From: Glandiceps talaboti
Taxonomy: Eukaryota > Hemichordata > Enteropneusta > Spengelidae
Length of the DNA: 64,000 bases
NCBI RefSeq assembly: GCF_964340395.1
Contig: NC_135549.1
Span: 3,141,001-3,205,000, forward strand
Direction of reading: 5' to 3'
The position numbers were made by a program, and so were the translations under genes. Below the pieces are notes generated by a model that was not told where the DNA came from, did not search any database, and worked only from the letters and a program-made list of their open reading frames with translations. This document shows positions 61,290 through 64,000 of this stretch, piece after piece; within the stretch, counting starts at the first letter, position 1; each line of letters begins with the position of its first letter.

Positions 61290-64000
61290 ATGGCTAACCT
61301 ATTTAGGAATACTATTCTGCTGCTTATGCTGGTAACTGTAGAAGCTGAACCACAATGTAAAGTATACAACTACACATATGTTAATTGTAGAGGACTAGAG
61401 TTCCATGCCGTGCCACCCAACCTACCATTGTCCACCACTAGTCTAGATCTAGCTGAGAACAGTATTGCAGAGCTGCCACAGAATGGATTGAGGACACTCA
61501 GAAAGATGGTATCACTTGATATACATGGTAATGTCATTCAAACATTAGACTCAGATTCTCTACATGGACTTGAGAAATTGAAAGTGTTGGATCTATCCTG
61601 GAACGAAATATCACACATTGATGTCAAGGTATTCAACGAATTGTCAGATCTTGAAGAATTGTCTTTGAAAAGCAACAACATCACAGTAGTCTATCATAAA
61701 ATGTTTGCTGGTGTCAAAAGCTTAACAACATTGGATCTCTCCTATAATCACTTAGTTTTATCGTCATCAACATTTACTGGGCTGACTAACTTACACAGTT
61801 TGAACTTGGCAATGAACTGGATTACAACACTGCCATCTGGTTTATTCACTGATACTACCAAGATAAGAAACCTGAACTTGGCACACAATAACCTTGCCTG
61901 TTTTCCTAACAAGGCACTGCAACCGCTGGTAAACATTGAAACAATTAACATGAATGGTAATACAATATCCCACAATGACTGTGACAATATTAACTTGAAA
62001 CCATTTAAAAACCTCACAAGAATATATTTCTCTGGTTGCGGAATTTCCAACACAATAATTCATAACTTTGAATTAGGAAATACTACAGGGTTAGACTTGG
62101 ACTTTACTTTAAACTTCATTGGAGGAGTTCATGTAACTGCTGGGGCTTTTAGCACACTACGACATGCTTCGGTAATTCGTCTACAGCACAACTATTTGAC
62201 ATCTAATGTGCTAGAGAGGTCATTGTATGGTTTAAGCAAGTCAAATATCAAAGTCCTGTGGTTGAACATGCAAATGGTTCCAATGGAATTCATCACCAAC
62301 ACTACCCTGAAAGGACTACGAGAAACATGGTTGGAGGAGCTCAACCTCTCAGCTAACAAATTAAGAACACTGAGTGAGGGAACATTTCAGTGGTTGCCAC
62401 GTTTGAAAGTTTTAGACCTCAGTGACAACAAACTTGAACACCTCCAATCAAAGGTATTTCAAGGTCTGGGTAATCTATCAACCCTTTCATTGGCTAAAAA
62501 CAGGCTGACTGATTTTCAAAATCTATTTCAACCACTCAACAATTTGGTAAGGTTGGATCTTTCACATAATCAAATTAGAAACCTTCAAACTCAAAGCTTC
62601 CTTTATATAAGAAATCTTGAATATTTAGACCTTTCATACAATACTTTTGACTTCCTAACAGAAGGAGTGTTTTCAGAATTAACTTCACTGAAGTCTTTAA
62701 ATCTGAAAGGCAACCAGCTTTCTTTTTCCCTCAGCAGTGTTTTTCATTCGCCTTTTAAAAACTTTAATAGCTTACGAATTTTAAATTTTTCAACAGATTA
62801 TTTTCAATTATTGCATTTGGATGAGATACCACTCCTTGAAGAGTTATATATAGACACCAGCAGTGGTGTCTACTTTAGTTTCAATGTTTTTCTGAATTTA
62901 AATTTGACCAATCTTCGCACACTCAATATTACTGGTCCATGCATAGTTCCTTACACTGGTAACAAAAATACCTCAATTTATCTTTCAATGAAAGTTTTAG
63001 CACTGCATAGAGTAAGCTTTTATGATGAGATCAATGACAAATGCACTTTCTCTTCTTTGAAGTTCCTCAGTACGTTTCAAAATCTAGAGGAATTTCACAT
63101 CACAAGTGGTGCAATAAGTTTGTTTGAAATCCTTCCCGACAAATTTTCATCACTGCATACACTAGATCTGTCAGGAAACCAAATCACACATATTGACAAA
63201 GATCAACTTCATGCACTGCCAAATCTAAGATCACTAAATCTCCTGAATAACCCTTTTGATTGCTCAAAATGCAAGATGAAAACTTTTGTTGACTGGTTGA
63301 TAACTGACAAAGTAGTAGAAATGAAAGATCCATATCTGTATGTTTGTGCATTACCTGCAAGTGAAAGTGGTACGGTCATATCTGCTTTACATTTTGGATT
63401 AGAATGTAATCAAGCCTTTCTGGTGTCTGTGCCGATAGTAAGTATACTTGTTTTCATAGTTATCAGTAGTCTACTATGTTTTCATTTTCGTTGGCACATT
63501 AAGTATCTTATTTTCCTTGCAAAACTGAGGTTTGGTCATTACAAGCTTCTTGACAATGATGAAGGCAGACCACTCAATACCAAATATGATGCATTTGTTT
63601 GTTTCAATGAAAATGACAGACCATGGGTGATGGAGCAGTTAGTCAAAAATCTAGAAGAAACTGGTCCTCCAAATTTCAAACTCTGTTTACATGATCGTAA
63701 TTTCTTGCCAGGTGTTGACATTTTTGAAAATATTCTAGAGAGTATAGAGAATAGTCACAAAACTATGTTGATTTTGTCACCTAACTTTGCAGAAAGTGAG
63801 TGGTGTTATTTTGAGATGAGAATGGCTCAAGATCGTTTATTTACACGCAATAGAGATGTTCTGCTTTTGGTACTGTTAGAGGAAATTCCTGATCGTAAAA
63901 TGCCAAGAGTACTGCGTACAATTTTCCTCACAAAGCATTATATTAAATGGCCACATAATGAAGCAGGCAGAAGACTCTTCTGGGAGGAGCTAAAAGTTGC
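61290..64000 (+). CDS. Toll-like receptor, vertebrate-like architecture, 3'-partial (903 codons visible)
   Basis: One open frame without introns runs from ATG 61290 off the window. Order: signal peptide (residues 1 to about 20), a Cys-containing N-terminal cap (CKVYNYTYVNC), about twenty leucine-rich repeats with LxxLDLSxNxI cores, one C-terminal cap starting NPFDCSKC (Cys 658), a membrane helix at about 711-733, and a TIR domain from YDAFVCF (766). TIR box 2 reads RNFLPG (from 803) and box 3 is FW (897). A single C-terminal cap makes it the vertebrate-like single-cysteine-cluster type. Such receptors sense microbial ligands or a cytokine-like ligand and signal through MyD88-type adaptors; the ligand here is unknown. 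Only the end of the TIR domain and the stop are missing. Confidence 0.97.
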   Translation, partial: MANLFRNTILLLMLVTVEAEPQCKVYNYTYVNCRGLEFHAVPPNLPLSTTSLDLAENSIAELPQNGLRTLRKMVSLDIHGNVIQTLDSDSLHGLEKLKVLDLSWNEISHIDVKVFNELSDLEELSLKSNNITVVYHKMFAGVKSLTTLDLSYNHLVLSSSTFTGLTNLHSLNLAMNWITTLPSGLFTDTTKIRNLNLAHNNLACFPNKALQPLVNIETINMNGNTISHNDCDNINLKPFKNLTRIYFSGCGISNTIIHNFELGNTTGLDLDFTLNFIGGVHVTAGAFSTLRHASVIRLQHNYLTSNVLERSLYGLSKSNIKVLWLNMQMVPMEFITNTTLKGLRETWLEELNLSANKLRTLSEGTFQWLPRLKVLDLSDNKLEHLQSKVFQGLGNLSTLSLAKNRLTDFQNLFQPLNNLVRLDLSHNQIRNLQTQSFLYIRNLEYLDLSYNTFDFLTEGVFSELTSLKSLNLKGNQLSFSLSSVFHSPFKNFNSLRILNFSTDYFQLLHLDEIPLLEELYIDTSSGVYFSFNVFLNLNLTNLRTLNITGPCIVPYTGNKNTSIYLSMKVLALHRVSFYDEINDKCTFSSLKFLSTFQNLEEFHITSGAISLFEILPDKFSSLHTLDLSGNQITHIDKDQLHALPNLRSLNLLNNPFDCSKCKMKTFVDWLITDKVVEMKDPYLYVCALPASESGTVISALHFGLECNQAFLVSVPIVSILVFIVISSLLCFHFRWHIKYLIFLAKLRFGHYKLLDNDEGRPLNTKYDAFVCFNENDRPWVMEQLVKNLEETGPPNFKLCLHDRNFLPGVDIFENILESIENSHKTMLILSPNFAESEWCYFEMRMAQDRLFTRNRDVLLLVLLEEIPDRKMPRVLRTIFLTKHYIKWPHNEAGRRLFWEELKV

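Noticed and set aside
61748-62063. Minus-strand frames of 73-101 codons
   Set aside because: Antisense shadows of the TLR leucine-rich repeats.

Overview
This window is nuclear DNA from an intron-rich animal, most likely an invertebrate deuterostome such as a lancelet, hemichordate or echinoderm. The reasons are GT-AG spliced genes whose proteins align along their length with human FAM72A, THUMPD3, RXYLT1/TMEM5 and the ANKRD26 family, a vertebrate-like Toll-like receptor, tRNA-derived SINEs, and AT-rich introns and intergenic DNA full of microsatellites. The species cannot be fixed from the sequence alone. Comparisons with human proteins are from memory; exon joins were checked by reading phase across every splice.

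Layout. (1) 1-1933, minus: 5' part of a gene for a very lysine-rich, probably nucleolar protein (REXO4-like at best). (2) 2174-3417, plus: complete four-exon FAM72 gene, divergent from gene 1 across about 240 bp. (3) 13729-7778, minus: complete nine-exon THUMPD3 tRNA guanosine methyltransferase gene, including a 14-nt microexon that carries the catalytic DLPFG motif. (4) 13972-19226, plus: complete six-exon RXYLT1 (ribitol xylosyltransferase) gene, divergent from THUMPD3 across 242 bp. (5) 57489-21695, minus: 47 consecutive exons, 1,802 residues, of a giant coiled-coil protein of the ANKRD26 family, from the last trace of an ankyrin-like segment to the stop codon. (6) 61290-64000, plus: a Toll-like receptor, uninterrupted from start codon into the TIR domain and cut by the window edge.

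The genes are functionally unrelated housekeeping and immune genes (DNA repair/B-cell biology factor in vertebrates, tRNA modification, alpha-dystroglycan glycosylation, centriole/cilium base, innate immunity). There is no operon-like logic, only two compact divergent promoter pairs. RXYLT1 and the ANKRD26-like gene are convergent.

Most of the remaining sequence is intron. Its notable content is mobile-element debris: two long foldback (MITE-like) elements in RXYLT1 introns, a 46-bp near-perfect palindrome with perfect 9-bp flanking repeats in a THUMPD3 intron, two tRNA-type SINE families, a three-copy dispersed repeat, an 89-bp tandem duplication that copies a splice acceptor, and many micro- and minisatellites. 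I saw no CRISPR array, prokaryotic element or virus.
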